From Gracilibacillus salinarum (GTDB taxonomy: Bacteria; Bacillota; Bacilli; Bacillales; Amphibacillaceae): 64,000 bases of DNA. The first letter of the stretch is position 1, and every line of letters starts with the position of its first letter. Under the pieces are notes generated by a model. It worked only from the letters and a program-made list of their open reading frames with translations. It had not been told where the DNA came from and did not search any database. Below are positions 1 to 8,344 of the stretch, one piece after another. The translations under genes and the position numbers were made by a program. Location of the stretch: NCBI RefSeq assembly GCF_022919575.1, contig NZ_CP095071.1, positions 2,232,001 to 2,296,000 of the forward strand, read 5' to 3'.

Positions 1-752
1 AAACCTTCATCGATGAATTTTTTATATTCTTGCAAGCCAGCAATTGAACCTTCATTATCTAAACCGATATCTGACGTATCATATACTCCGTCTTCTTCTC
101 CAAAGATATAACCACCGTAAGCATTCATAAAGGAATATAAGTAATAAAACTCAGGGGAGATTAAAAATCCAAATTGATCTTTCTCAGGCGCTGTCAATTC
201 TTTTGAAATCTCATATACTTCGTCCATTGTCTCTGGCGGTGAATCTACTAAACTTTTGTTATAGTAGAGAAAATAGGTATCGATCGTTACAGGAGATCCA
301 TATAACTGTCCTTCATAAGTGAAAGCATCTATCGCAGCTTCACTATACCCACTTAACTCCTCATCAGTATACTCAAACGGTTCTGCTAACCCTTGAGCAA
401 CCACATCTCCTAATCTATCCTGCGGCTGGAAGAATAAGTCTGGCCCATCACCTGTTGGTCCAGCCAAACTAAGTTTCTGCAGTTGATCAGGCATTGGAAC
501 CTGTTCAACAACAACGTCTATTCCTGTTTCTTCTTTATATTTCGTAAACATTTCTTCTGCTGCCTCAATCGCTTCTTCTTCATCATTCACCCATACTTTT
601 AATTCATCTGGTTTCTCTTCGCTTTGGTTCTCTTCCCCTTGTTCTTTATTTTCTTCAGATTGTGAAGCTCCTTCACGCTCCGGGGCACAAGCAACCAATG
701 TGAGAACAGCTATAACTAATAATAAACCCAAAAACACTTTAAACTTTTTCAA
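1..752 (-). CDS. Maltodextrin-type sugar-binding lipoprotein, partial (C-terminus beyond window)
   Basis: Extracellular solute-binding protein of the MalE/MdxE type that would capture an oligosaccharide for an ABC importer. The visible 250 residues begin at a TTG codon (750-752) after the Shine-Dalgarno GGAGG; a signal peptide ends in the lipobox LVAC, and an acidic Ser/Glu-rich linker leads into the binding domain. The stretches GPTGDGPDLFFQPQDRLG and TIDTYFLYYNKSL match the hinge region of maltose-binding proteins. The reading frame is open to base 1, so the permease genes presumably lie further to the left. The AraC gene at 1573-2412 points the same way and is a plausible regulator. The family is fairly sure; maltodextrin as substrate is an inference. 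Confidence 0.8.
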   Translation of the reverse strand, partial: MKKFKVFLGLLLVIAVLTLVACAPEREGASQSEENKEQGEENQSEEKPDELKVWVNDEEEAIEAAEEMFTKYKEETGIDVVVEQVPMPDQLQKLSLAGPTGDGPDLFFQPQDRLGDVVAQGLAEPFEYTDEELSGYSEAAIDAFTYEGQLYGSPVTIDTYFLYYNKSLVDSPPETMDEVYEISKELTAPEKDQFGFLISPEFYYLYSFMNAYGGYIFGEEDGVYDTSDIGLDNEGSIAGLQEYKKFIDEG

Positions 753-798
753 CTAATTGACCTCCTTAATAAATTTAATTAATTAATACAAGTTAATT

Positions 799-812
799 AT
801 AAAGCGATTTCA
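799..812. promoter_or_regulatory. Possible catabolite-responsive element
   Basis: Read on the minus strand, TGAAATCGCTTTAT fits the cre consensus TGWNANCGNTNWCA except at the last two bases. It lies about 50 bases upstream of the binding-protein start, where CcpA could act. Imperfect match, so tentative. Confidence 0.35.
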
Positions 813-967
813 TTTTTAAATATATATCAAAATATTCTATATCAGTTTCAGATAATGTAATTTGCTTTTCAGGAATATGTACCCACCTTGATTTTATTGC
901 AGTTATAAAAACTAATAAAAACAGGAAAATTCACCTAGACATAATTAATTAAAAAATACACAATCAC

Positions 968-1496
968 CCATAATTGGATTATGTTAACTAGCCATCGCTG
1001 CCAAGCATCCATATTGAGATATTTAATGTGCTAGGATACCGCTCCGTCCAACCACTCCGCGTCCTGCGGGGCACGGCTGGAGCTAACTTTGTGAAGAAGA
1101 ACGCTTCACAAAGTGGATCTCCAGCACCTGCACAATCCCGCGGGAGTCTCCGTGGTTGGCCTACGCTAGGATGGGGGCTCTACAATTTTTGTAAGAGCTA
1201 GTATATTGATCGTATGCATATATAATAGCTATTGAAAAATGCTTAGAATCACTGCTTTTTGCTGTTCCATACGTTGTAGCACTTCCCTCAAGCGTAGGAA
1301 ATAGGCGGAGACTCCCGTGGAATCAGCGCGAGCTGAAGATCCATTTATGAAAGAAAAGAATTTTCTTTCATAAATTAGCTGAAGCCGTGCCCGCAGGACG
1401 CGGAGCCTATTTCCGAAGCTTTGCAACGCAGATAAAATATTTCAAAATGACCATTTTTCCATATAGCCTTAGTTTACATAATCCATATTATAGGAA
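968..1496. repeat. Type 1 repeat, copy A
   Basis: Intergenic element bounded by a degenerate left end (TAATTGGATTATGTTAAC) and a clean right end (ACATAATCCATATTATAGGA). Inside are two long imperfect hairpins: an arm with CCAACCACTCCGCG pairing to CTCCGTGGTTGG (about 1038-1168) and an arm with GGAAATAGGCGGAG pairing to CGGAGCCTATTTCC (about 1287-1415). The apical loops are the short variants (TTTGTGAAG/CTTCACAAA and TTTATGAAAG/CTTTCATAAA). The CCAACCAC arm comes first. This copy fills most of the 820-base gap between two genes; its short ORFs are not coding. Confidence 0.85.
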
Positions 1497-1554
1497 CTCA
1501 AATTCATGTTCAGTATGATTACTGCTGTGACTGTACTTACATACTTTCTGTTTG

Positions 1555-1589
1555 ATAAAAAAACCTGCATTATTATAAATGCAGGTTTC
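1555..1589 (-). terminator. Intrinsic terminator of the AraC gene
   Basis: AACCTGCATT and AATGCAGGTT form a stem, and a run of seven T follows on the minus strand. The stop codon of the AraC gene lies in the loop. Confidence 0.85.
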
Positions 1590-2412
1590 GATAAGTGGAA
1601 GGTGTTATACCTTCCCGTTTTTTAAATGTCGCTACAAAATGACTAACACCATTGAATCCTACTTGTTTGGCAATCTCTTTCAAAGATAAATCTGGTGTAG
1701 TTAGTAAGATTCGTTTTGCCTCTCTGATCCGCAATTGTACCAGAAAAGAATATGGACTAATACCGAATGTATCATGAAACATCGAATTTAAATGTTGCGA
1801 ACTTACTCGTGCTTTTTCTGATATCTCTAATAGGCCAATGTCCTGTGGATACACTTGTTCCAACCATTCTACAATCTCCCTGATTTTTTCAAATGATTGC
1901 AAGACTGACAATCTATTATTCATTTGACCATACTTTTTCAACCGCATTAAAAATTGATATAAATCAGCAGATATCTCGTGGGCTAAATGATGTGGCGATT
2001 GATATTCTTCCAATTTTTCAATGATTTTCTCCACATGTGTACTAAATGAAATCTTTTCATTCTCTTCATAGAAAGCAGAATAGTTCATGTCTAATGCATT
2101 TAAAATAGGATCAATTGCTACTCCTGTAAAAGTAATGTAGTACGTTTCCCAATTTTTATTTGATCCATGATTCGAATAATATTTATGTGGAGTGTACGGT
2201 GTCAAAAGAATCGCTTTCCCACGCGGTAAGAAAAAAGATTCACTTCCTAATTCTATAATACCTTCACCATTTACTGTTTGCAGCCAATGATAATATGGAT
2301 ATCCTTCAGGACGATTAAAATCTAATTCATTTGAATTATACCCAATACTCTCTATATACAAGGGCAATGGATTCTCCGATACAGAAAAAGTAAAACGTTT
2401 TTTCTCATCCAT
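1573..2412 (-). CDS. AraC family transcriptional regulator with cupin-like sensor domain
   Basis: 279-residue regulator. The N-terminal 150 residues resemble an AraC_binding cupin domain (YYHWLQTVNGEGIIEL, then LLTPYTPHKYY), expected to bind a sugar effector. The C-terminal 100 residues carry two helix-turn-helix motifs (SSQHLNSMFHDTFGISPYSFLVQLRI and LKEIAKQVGFNGVSHFVATFKKREGITPSTYR), typical of AraC/XylS activators. The ATG start follows AAAGGGG at good spacing. It is co-oriented with the maltodextrin-type binding protein at 1-752 and separated from it only by repeat A, so local control of that importer is a reasonable inference. The effector is unknown. Confidence 0.88.
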   Translation of the reverse strand: MDEKKRFTFSVSENPLPLYIESIGYNSNELDFNRPEGYPYYHWLQTVNGEGIIELGSESFFLPRGKAILLTPYTPHKYYSNHGSNKNWETYYITFTGVAIDPILNALDMNYSAFYEENEKISFSTHVEKIIEKLEEYQSPHHLAHEISADLYQFLMRLKKYGQMNNRLSVLQSFEKIREIVEWLEQVYPQDIGLLEISEKARVSSQHLNSMFHDTFGISPYSFLVQLRIREAKRILLTTPDLSLKEIAKQVGFNGVSHFVATFKKREGITPSTYRNLHL

Positions 2413-2544
2413 CAGCTATCCCCTTTCTTCTTATAATCTAATAGAACTACTTATTCTATTATAATTGAAATATGGAAGAGGAGCCAAATTCTTTTTGACA
2501 TTCATTTGGAAAACAGAAGCTGCGTCGACTAAAGAATTCGTATT

Positions 2545-2599
2545 ATAAAGCGTGACTTCAATCAGCCGGGGTATTACGGACGGTTAGCGCCGTGATAAA
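2545..2599. repeat. Type 3 short repeat, copy 1
   Basis: About 50 bases starting ATAAAG, then GACTTCAATCAG, GGGGTATTACGGACGG and TTAGCGCCGTGATAAA. The same block recurs at 6709-6762 and 52846-52900. The ACGG...CCGT part can form a small hairpin. No coding capacity. Confidence 0.7.
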
Positions 2600-2650
2600 A
2601 AATCATTCATATAATCTCTGAACAATATATTCCTTTCCTTCGCCATCAGA

Positions 2651-2692
2651 CAATAAAAATACGGCTAAACACATACCTTGGTATTTAGCCGA
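2651..2692 (-). terminator. Intrinsic terminator of the ROK regulator
   Basis: CGGCTAAA and TTTAGCCG form the stem, and TATTTTTATTG follows on the minus strand, just past the ROK gene stop. Confidence 0.8.
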
Positions 2693-2702
2693 CTCCAATA
2701 TT

Positions 2703-3893
2703 TCAATTCATATTCGGTTCAAATAATTCACTCAAAATTAAAGCAACTGCACCTAAGGCAGATCCGTATTGCCCCAGGTTAGAAAGGGACACGGGTGTTT
2801 GTTGTGCTTGGTTGGAAATCGCTCTTGACTGAATGGTCTGAACAATCGGGTCTAAAATGAAATCCCCGGCTTGTGCCACTCCCCCGCCGATGATAATCGA
2901 GCTCGGATTACAGACATGTATCAGGTTGGTTAGGGCTATGCCTAAATAACTTCCAGCTTCCTTTAGAATATCTTTGGCCAGCTGATCCTCTTCGACTGCC
3001 GCCTGATGAACCAGTTCGGCTGTGATTGGTTCGGGATATTCGGATAGAAGTGATGGATTACCTTGTCTCAGCAGCTCCATTGCTCGCTCTCCTATTGCAG
3101 GGCCAGAGGCAATCGTTTGTAAGCAGCCATCATTGCCACAGGTACATCGTTTCCCCTTTAAATCAATCATCATATGACCTATCTCACCGGCGATACCATG
3201 CTCGCCACTAAATAATTTGCCATCAATGACAATACCAGCACCAATCCCCCTGCCAACATTAACGGCAATCATGCTGCTGTGAGTCGTTTTATTTTCAAAC
3301 CACGCTTCACCTAAAGCCAATGCTTTTGCATCATTCTCTACCTTCACATCCATATCAAAATGAGCCTCTAAGTGTTGTTTGATTGCTACATCACGCAAGT
3401 TAAGGTTAGGCGCAAAAATAGATATCCCTTGATCCGCGTCGACCACACCATGCATAGCAACGCCTATACCAATAAATTGTAACGAACTATGCTTTTGAAT
3501 TAATTGCGTAACGACATCTAAGAGCATTTGCAAAAAGTCCTGCTTTTGAATGCCCGTGGTTAAAGGTTGTTCCTGCCCATCAATGATATCACCCGACAAA
3601 TCAGAGATGACAAATTGAATATCCTCTGGTCCGACATCAATGCCAATAATATAAAATCCGGTTGTATTTAACACCAGCATAGTAGGCTTTCGGCCACCTT
3701 GCGAAGCGCCGAGCTGACTTTCTTTAATTAAGCCCTGCTCTAATAATTCTTTGACAATCGTTCCTACTGTTGGTGGTGTTAATTGCGTTTCTTTTGCAAT
3801 TTGAGCACGTGAAATAGAGCCGGAGGTACGAATTTTATTAAGAATAATTGATTTATTTAATGATTTCATCCATTGAAAGCTTCCGCGCAGCAT
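2703..3893 (-). CDS. ROK family transcriptional repressor (XylR/NagC type)
   Basis: Sugar-responsive repressor of the ROK family. A winged helix at residues 14-60 (ISRAQIAKETQLTPPTVGTIVKELLEQGL) is followed by a sugar-kinase-like domain. That domain has the phosphate motif IGIDVGPEDIQ, the ROK zinc site GEIGHMMIDLKGKRCTCGNDGCLQ (His plus three Cys) and IIIGGGVAQAG. I use the second ATG (3893) because it is best spaced from GGGG; a TTG at 3905 and an ATG at 3896 are alternatives. A perfect 18-bp inverted repeat lies just upstream, suggesting autoregulation. No XylA/XylB genes are adjacent, so it could be a xylose-type repressor for the nearby xylo-oligosaccharide module, but that is only an inference. 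Confidence 0.88.
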   Translation of the reverse strand: MLRGSFQWMKSLNKSIILNKIRTSGSISRAQIAKETQLTPPTVGTIVKELLEQGLIKESQLGASQGGRKPTMLVLNTTGFYIIGIDVGPEDIQFVISDLSGDIIDGQEQPLTTGIQKQDFLQMLLDVVTQLIQKHSSLQFIGIGVAMHGVVDADQGISIFAPNLNLRDVAIKQHLEAHFDMDVKVENDAKALALGEAWFENKTTHSSMIAVNVGRGIGAGIVIDGKLFSGEHGIAGEIGHMMIDLKGKRCTCGNDGCLQTIASGPAIGERAMELLRQGNPSLLSEYPEPITAELVHQAAVEEDQLAKDILKEAGSYLGIALTNLIHVCNPSSIIIGGGVAQAGDFILDPIVQTIQSRAISNQAQQTPVSLSNLGQYGSALGAVALILSELFEPNMN

Positions 3894-3914
3894 CATGTTC
3901 CCCAACTTTCTTAA

Positions 3915-3932
3915 TATACTTTACTAAGTATA
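3915..3932. promoter_or_regulatory. Palindromic operator upstream of the ROK regulator
   Basis: TATACTTTACTAAGTATA is a perfect 7-4-7 inverted repeat centred about 30 bases upstream of the ROK start, and its minus-strand TATACT could serve as a -10 element. The position suggests an autoregulatory operator. Confidence 0.5.
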
Positions 3933-3937
3933 CCACA

Positions 3938-5506
3938 TTATTTATGTGTCATTAAATGATTCTTATGAACAACATGGTTACTATCTTTAAATGCAATATG
4001 CCGTTCATTTAACTGAGATGGTGATTCAACACCAGCTGCCGATGCAATATTATATAGACCTTCCCTGATCGATAGCACATAATTGGTAACACGATAAGAT
4101 TTTTCTTCGATATCCAAGCCCCGCTGTAATTTAGGGTCAGTCGTTGCGACACCTACCGGACAATGATTAGTATGACAGACTTGAGCCATGATACAGCCAG
4201 TTGTAATCATAAAAGCACGAGCCGCCTGCACTAAGTCTGCCCCAAGTGCTAACGCTAAAGCCATCCGGTCAGGTGTGAATAATTTCCCTGAGGCAATAAT
4301 CTTCACCTTCTCACGTACACCAGCACTGATTAACGCCTGATTCAGGATCGGGATCGCTGATTTTATCGGTAATCCTACACTATCTGTCAGCTCCTGAAAA
4401 GTTGCACCGGTTCCACCTTCACCGCCATCAACGGAAATAAAATCAGGAATCTTGCCGGTCTCTTTCATTACTTCTGCCAAATGATAAATCTCCTCTTCCT
4501 GTCCGACAACGATTTTAATACCTACCGGCTTTTCCGATACCGATCTGACTTCTTCTACAAAATCTAATAAGCCGTAGACGTTATCAAACTGATGAAAACG
4601 GTTAGGACTGTCATTCGCTTTAAATGGTTCAATTCCCCGGTTACGCGCAATTTCTTCTGTCACTTTATCAGCTTCTAAATGACCACCTCTTGTTTTGGCC
4701 CCTTGTGCTAATTTAATCTCAAACGCTTTAATTTGTGTGATCTCTGCTTTTTGCTTTAATTGTTCCCACGACATCTTGCCATCGCTGGTGCGCACTCCAT
4801 ATAAACCAGGACCGATCTGCATGATGATATCGACATTTCCTTTGAAGTGGTAGGCAGACAAGCCGCCTTCTCCTGTGTTCATCCACGTACCGCCTGCACG
4901 GCCTAAGCCAATGGATAAAGCACTGATGGCTCGATCTCCGAGCGCGCCATAACTCATTCCAGACATTCCAATCAGTCCTTGCAAACGAAAAGGATGTTTG
5001 ACATTCGGGCCAATAACGACTTCATGTTCCTTTTTTAATAAATAAGGAGACACCTGCTGCGATTGACGATGTTCTTTGCGTGAGAATAGATTTTCTTTAT
5101 CAACGTGATAAATTTTGGTATCAATAAGTGGTGCATGCTGAACAGATAGTTCTTCTTTTAACTTCGGAAACATCGTATTTCTTATATAATAACCTTGCTG
5201 ATCAAAATCCCGTTTGGAACCAAATCCCTCTAGTCTTCTCTTATACTTTGCCGGCAGGACAATATCCTGATAGTCTTTCCTCGAAAAAGGCTTTCCGGTA
5301 TTATCCTCCGTAAATAAGTACTGTCTTAACTCAGGACCGATACTTTCCAAAAAATAACGAACTCTGCCGATCAATGGATAATTCTTAAGCACAGCATGCC
5401 TTTTTTGATTTCGGTCAACTAAAAAGGCATATAGCATTAACATGCCTGGGATAATAAGAATAATCACAACCATACTTAACAAAATCACCGATGCAATCTC
5501 CGCCAT
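3938..5506 (-). CDS. yerD: YerD-like FMN-binding glutamate synthase domain protein
   Basis: Membrane-anchored protein with the central domain of glutamate synthase. Residues 1-30 form one hydrophobic segment (ASVILLSMVVIILIIPGMLMLYAFLV). The remainder is the GltB/GltS FMN-binding barrel with GMSGMSYGALGDRA, SVDGGEGGTGATF and the [3Fe-4S] motif CIMAQVCHTNHC (C-x5-C-x4-C). It lacks the amidotransferase domain of true GOGAT, as in Bacillus YerD. The chosen ATG at 5506 follows GGGGGACGGAT; the longer frame to 5572 would start inside the terminator of the upstream gene. About 522 residues, close to the B. subtilis protein. The physiological reaction of this family is not established. Confidence 0.85.
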   Translation of the reverse strand: MAEIASVILLSMVVIILIIPGMLMLYAFLVDRNQKRHAVLKNYPLIGRVRYFLESIGPELRQYLFTEDNTGKPFSRKDYQDIVLPAKYKRRLEGFGSKRDFDQQGYYIRNTMFPKLKEELSVQHAPLIDTKIYHVDKENLFSRKEHRQSQQVSPYLLKKEHEVVIGPNVKHPFRLQGLIGMSGMSYGALGDRAISALSIGLGRAGGTWMNTGEGGLSAYHFKGNVDIIMQIGPGLYGVRTSDGKMSWEQLKQKAEITQIKAFEIKLAQGAKTRGGHLEADKVTEEIARNRGIEPFKANDSPNRFHQFDNVYGLLDFVEEVRSVSEKPVGIKIVVGQEEEIYHLAEVMKETGKIPDFISVDGGEGGTGATFQELTDSVGLPIKSAIPILNQALISAGVREKVKIIASGKLFTPDRMALALALGADLVQAARAFMITTGCIMAQVCHTNHCPVGVATTDPKLQRGLDIEEKSYRVTNYVLSIREGLYNIASAAGVESPSQLNERHIAFKDSNHVVHKNHLMTHK

Positions 5507-5549
5507 ATCCGTCCCCCACTTTTCCTTATTAATTCCAAACGCAAAAAAA

Positions 5550-5581
5550 TAAAAGGTATGGAAAGTTTCCATACCTCATTG
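5550..5581 (-). terminator. Intrinsic terminator of the aldo/keto reductase gene
   Basis: Perfect palindrome GGTATGGAAAGTTTCCATACC followed on the minus strand by TTTTATTTTTTTG. It separates the reductase from yerD, so the two are probably not one tight operon. Confidence 0.85.
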
Positions 5582-5583
5582 TA

Positions 5584-6567
5584 TTAATAGGGACCTCTAA
5601 TATGATCATGCACGTCATTTTTATAAAAGTTTTGTAGTCGTTCAAGCTCGGTTTCAGTAAACTCAGGTACTTTCATCGCCGCCAGATTATCATCGACTTG
5701 CTTGATTGTCTTAAATCCAGGTATTACGGAGGAAACAGCATCATGACTTAAGATCCACTTCAGTGCAGCTCTTGTCATATTACCTCGGCCATCTTTGATC
5801 CAGTTCAGCTGATTGCTCAATTCCACCCCTTTATCAAAAGGTAAACCGGCAAAGGTTTCTCCTACATTAAAAGCTTCTCCATTTTGATTAAATTTCCGGT
5901 GATCATCTTCTTCAAATTGGTGGCCAGCTGAGAATTTGCCTGTTAATAGCCCGCTTGCCAGTGGTACCCTTGCCAGAATTCCAACATTCTTTTGCTTCGC
6001 TACAGGAAACAACTCTGTAACAGGCTTTTGCCGGAAAATGTTAAAAATGACTTGCAGCGCGTCAACATTCGGATTTTCCATCGCTAATAACCCTTCCTCA
6101 ACCGTCTCCACGCTGACACCATAGTGGCGTATTTTCCCCTGTCGCTTTAAAGAATCTAACACACCAAAAACGGCACCATCTCTTATAATCTCGATTGGTG
6201 GACAATGAATTTGAATAAGGTCCAGTTGCTCGCGCTCCAGTCTTCTTAAACTATTCTCCACATAATTTGTGACGGCTTCTTCTGAATAATTGGCCGGATC
6301 ATGAATGTCTCCAGCACGACAAAATTTCGTAGCAATGTGAATCTGGTCCTCTTTACCTTTTGTTGCTTTTGCTAATAATTCCTCACTGTGTCCATCACCA
6401 TAGACATCTGCCGTATCAAAGAAATTAACACCTGCATCCATTGCTCTTGCTAATCCATTGAGTGCTTCTGTATCATTTGTTTGCCCCCATGCTCCACCTA
6501 CCGCCCAAGTACCAAAGCTTAATTCACTAATTTTCATATCTGTTTTTCCAAATTGACGATATTGCAT
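5584..6567 (-). CDS. Aldo/keto reductase
   Basis: NAD(P)H-dependent oxidoreductase with the AKR TIM barrel, 327 residues. Visible landmarks are the N-terminal SELSFGTWAVGGAWG, the catalytic Asp/Tyr region FFDTADVYGDGHSEELLAKA, the lysine strand HIATKF, DLIQIHCPP carrying the catalytic His, and the C-terminal cofactor segment SSVIPGFKTIKQVDDNLAA. The family resembles IolS/YghZ-type reductases. The ATG follows GGAGAGGGATT. It is monocistronic, with a terminator immediately after it. The substrate cannot be told from sequence. Confidence 0.85.
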   Translation of the reverse strand: MQYRQFGKTDMKISELSFGTWAVGGAWGQTNDTEALNGLARAMDAGVNFFDTADVYGDGHSEELLAKATKGKEDQIHIATKFCRAGDIHDPANYSEEAVTNYVENSLRRLEREQLDLIQIHCPPIEIIRDGAVFGVLDSLKRQGKIRHYGVSVETVEEGLLAMENPNVDALQVIFNIFRQKPVTELFPVAKQKNVGILARVPLASGLLTGKFSAGHQFEEDDHRKFNQNGEAFNVGETFAGLPFDKGVELSNQLNWIKDGRGNMTRAALKWILSHDAVSSVIPGFKTIKQVDDNLAAMKVPEFTETELERLQNFYKNDVHDHIRGPY

Positions 6568-6708
6568 AATCCCTCTCCATTCATTTTAATTTGACTGCGT
6601 TTTCATCACCTATTATACATAGAGCCACTGTAAAACATAAATAATCCGCTCTGATTTTGAAACCACTTCCATTATTTATCATCGTACACTTCTGCATGAT
6701 TTGATATG

Positions 6709-6762
6709 ATAAAGTAAGACTTCAATCAGTGGGGGTATTACGGACGGTTAATGCCATGATAA
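6709..6762. repeat. Type 3 short repeat, copy 2
   Basis: Same block as at 2545-2599 (GACTTCAATCAG, GGGGGTATTACGGACGG, TTAATGCCATGATAAAA), ending about 40 bases before the YesN-type regulator. One compensated change keeps the small hairpin weak here. Confidence 0.65.
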
Positions 6763-6804
6763 AATAGAAAAAGGATTTCCTTGATAAGGAGGACAAATCG
6801 AATA

Positions 6805-8325
6805 ATGAAAGAATTTTACAAAGTTTTAATTGTAGATGATGAAATGCTGATACGACAAGGCATTATTAATTATATTGAATGGGAACAAGAAGGTTATAAA
6901 ATTATAGGAGAGGCTTCGAATGGTGAAGAGGCTTTAGAATTACTTGATTCTTATCAGCCACAGATCATGATTACGGATATCGTCATGCCGGGAATGGACG
7001 GCATTGAATTAGTGAAAAGGGTGAAAGAACACTATCCTGATACCGAAATTATCGTTTTAAGCAGCTTTGAAGATTTTGATTATGTTCGTCAAACCTTTCA
7101 AAATGGTGTGGCAGATTATATATTAAAGCCAAAGTTAAACACAACAGAGTTAATTAAAACGTTAAATCGTGTCACAGCAAGACAAACGAAGTCTCCCAAC
7201 ATTCAAACGAGCAATTCTTCTGTACATGGTATATTAAGAAAAATGGTTGATGGCTATCAATCCATTCGTGATATGGACATTATTCAAGAACAATTTCCAT
7301 ACGATACCTTTCTCTTAATAGAAGCGCTTTGGAGTAAACATCATCCACCAAACATGTCAAAGCAACAGATTTCTGCTCTCTTAAAAAAAGAGTTGAAGGA
7401 TGTCATTCATTTTGATATCCCTATACAAGAGCATGGTCTCCTTTTTATCGCGAATTTTGATGCGGATGACCTTCCACAAGTAAGAACAGCGATAGAGAAT
7501 GGTAGCAGGGCAGCTGCTTCACCATCTGCAAAGTGGATCATCGGACAACCTTTCCATTCCATTCATCAATTGAAGGAACTATATGAAATTAACCAGAAAA
7601 AGCTGCAGCAATATCATTTTTATCTAGCAGATCGTAGATTACTTGCCTATGATCAATTGCCTGCACAGGATGATACACAACCCGACTTTGATTTGAATCA
7701 CTTAATTTATCTTTTTAAACGCAAACAGTTCCAGGAAGCCTTTATCTATTTAAACGAACACATCGGCATTCTCTCTCATCAGTATGACCGAGATGCCTTC
7801 GAATTCAAATCCTGGTTAGAGAATATTATCTTTAATATCATCGTGCTGCTTGGTAACATGAACTATCCAATTAAAGATTTAGAAGCAGAAAAATACAGCT
7901 ATTTCTCTGATATTAATGATGCCTTTCATATCCGTGAAGCAATTGCTATATTTGATGCCTTTATCGCCAAAGTAGAACTATTAGTACTGCCATCTAATGT
8001 GGAAACAACGTCTAATATTCAATTGCTGCTTGATTATATTGATGATCATTATGAGCAACATTTAACGTTAAAGACATTGGCTGACCATTTTCATTTTAAT
8101 CCTTCCTATTTATCGAGCTACTTCAGTAAACATCATCAGGAAGGATTTAGTGAATACTTAAACCATGTACGCATTAAGAATGCAATGAAGCTATTGCGAA
8201 GCACTGACCTGTCGATTTCTGCTATCAGTGAGGAAGTAGGCTATTCCGACCCTAGTTACTTCACTAAAGTATTTAAAAAAGTAGCATCTGTATCTCCAAG
8301 CACGTACCGACGGGATAATAAGTAA
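6805..8325 (+). CDS. YesN-type response regulator with AraC DNA-binding domain
   Basis: Response regulator of the YesM/YesN class, 506 residues. The receiver domain (1-120) has DDE at 11-13, the phospho-acceptor Asp58 (MITDIVMPGMDG), and Lys108 (YILKPK). A long middle region of unknown fold (about 130-390) follows. The C-terminal AraC helix-turn-helix pair begins LLLDYIDDHYEQHLTLKTLADHFHFNPSYLSSYFS and ends SPSTYRR. ATG 6805 is preceded by AAGGAGGAC; the upstream TTG at 6781 lies before that ribosome site. The partner kinase starts 19 bases after the stop. Its likely target is the sugar importer at 10389-13920, the usual arrangement for this class. Confidence 0.92.
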   Translation: MKEFYKVLIVDDEMLIRQGIINYIEWEQEGYKIIGEASNGEEALELLDSYQPQIMITDIVMPGMDGIELVKRVKEHYPDTEIIVLSSFEDFDYVRQTFQNGVADYILKPKLNTTELIKTLNRVTARQTKSPNIQTSNSSVHGILRKMVDGYQSIRDMDIIQEQFPYDTFLLIEALWSKHHPPNMSKQQISALLKKELKDVIHFDIPIQEHGLLFIANFDADDLPQVRTAIENGSRAAASPSAKWIIGQPFHSIHQLKELYEINQKKLQQYHFYLADRRLLAYDQLPAQDDTQPDFDLNHLIYLFKRKQFQEAFIYLNEHIGILSHQYDRDAFEFKSWLENIIFNIIVLLGNMNYPIKDLEAEKYSYFSDINDAFHIREAIAIFDAFIAKVELLVLPSNVETTSNIQLLLDYIDDHYEQHLTLKTLADHFHFNPSYLSSYFSKHHQEGFSEYLNHVRIKNAMKLLRSTDLSISAISEEVGYSDPSYFTKVFKKVASVSPSTYRRDNK

Positions 8326-8344
8326 ATGAATTGAGGACGTACTA

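Noticed and set aside
1229..1426. Short ORFs inside type 1 repeats (also 14214, 25829, 26020, 31111, 47117, 47353)
   Set aside because: They follow the repeat hairpins, lack ribosome sites and change with the interior orientation; they are not conserved proteins.
968..1496. Type 1 repeat as a standard insertion sequence
   Set aside because: No transposase-size ORF, no catalytic motif and no evident target duplication; it is non-autonomous at most.
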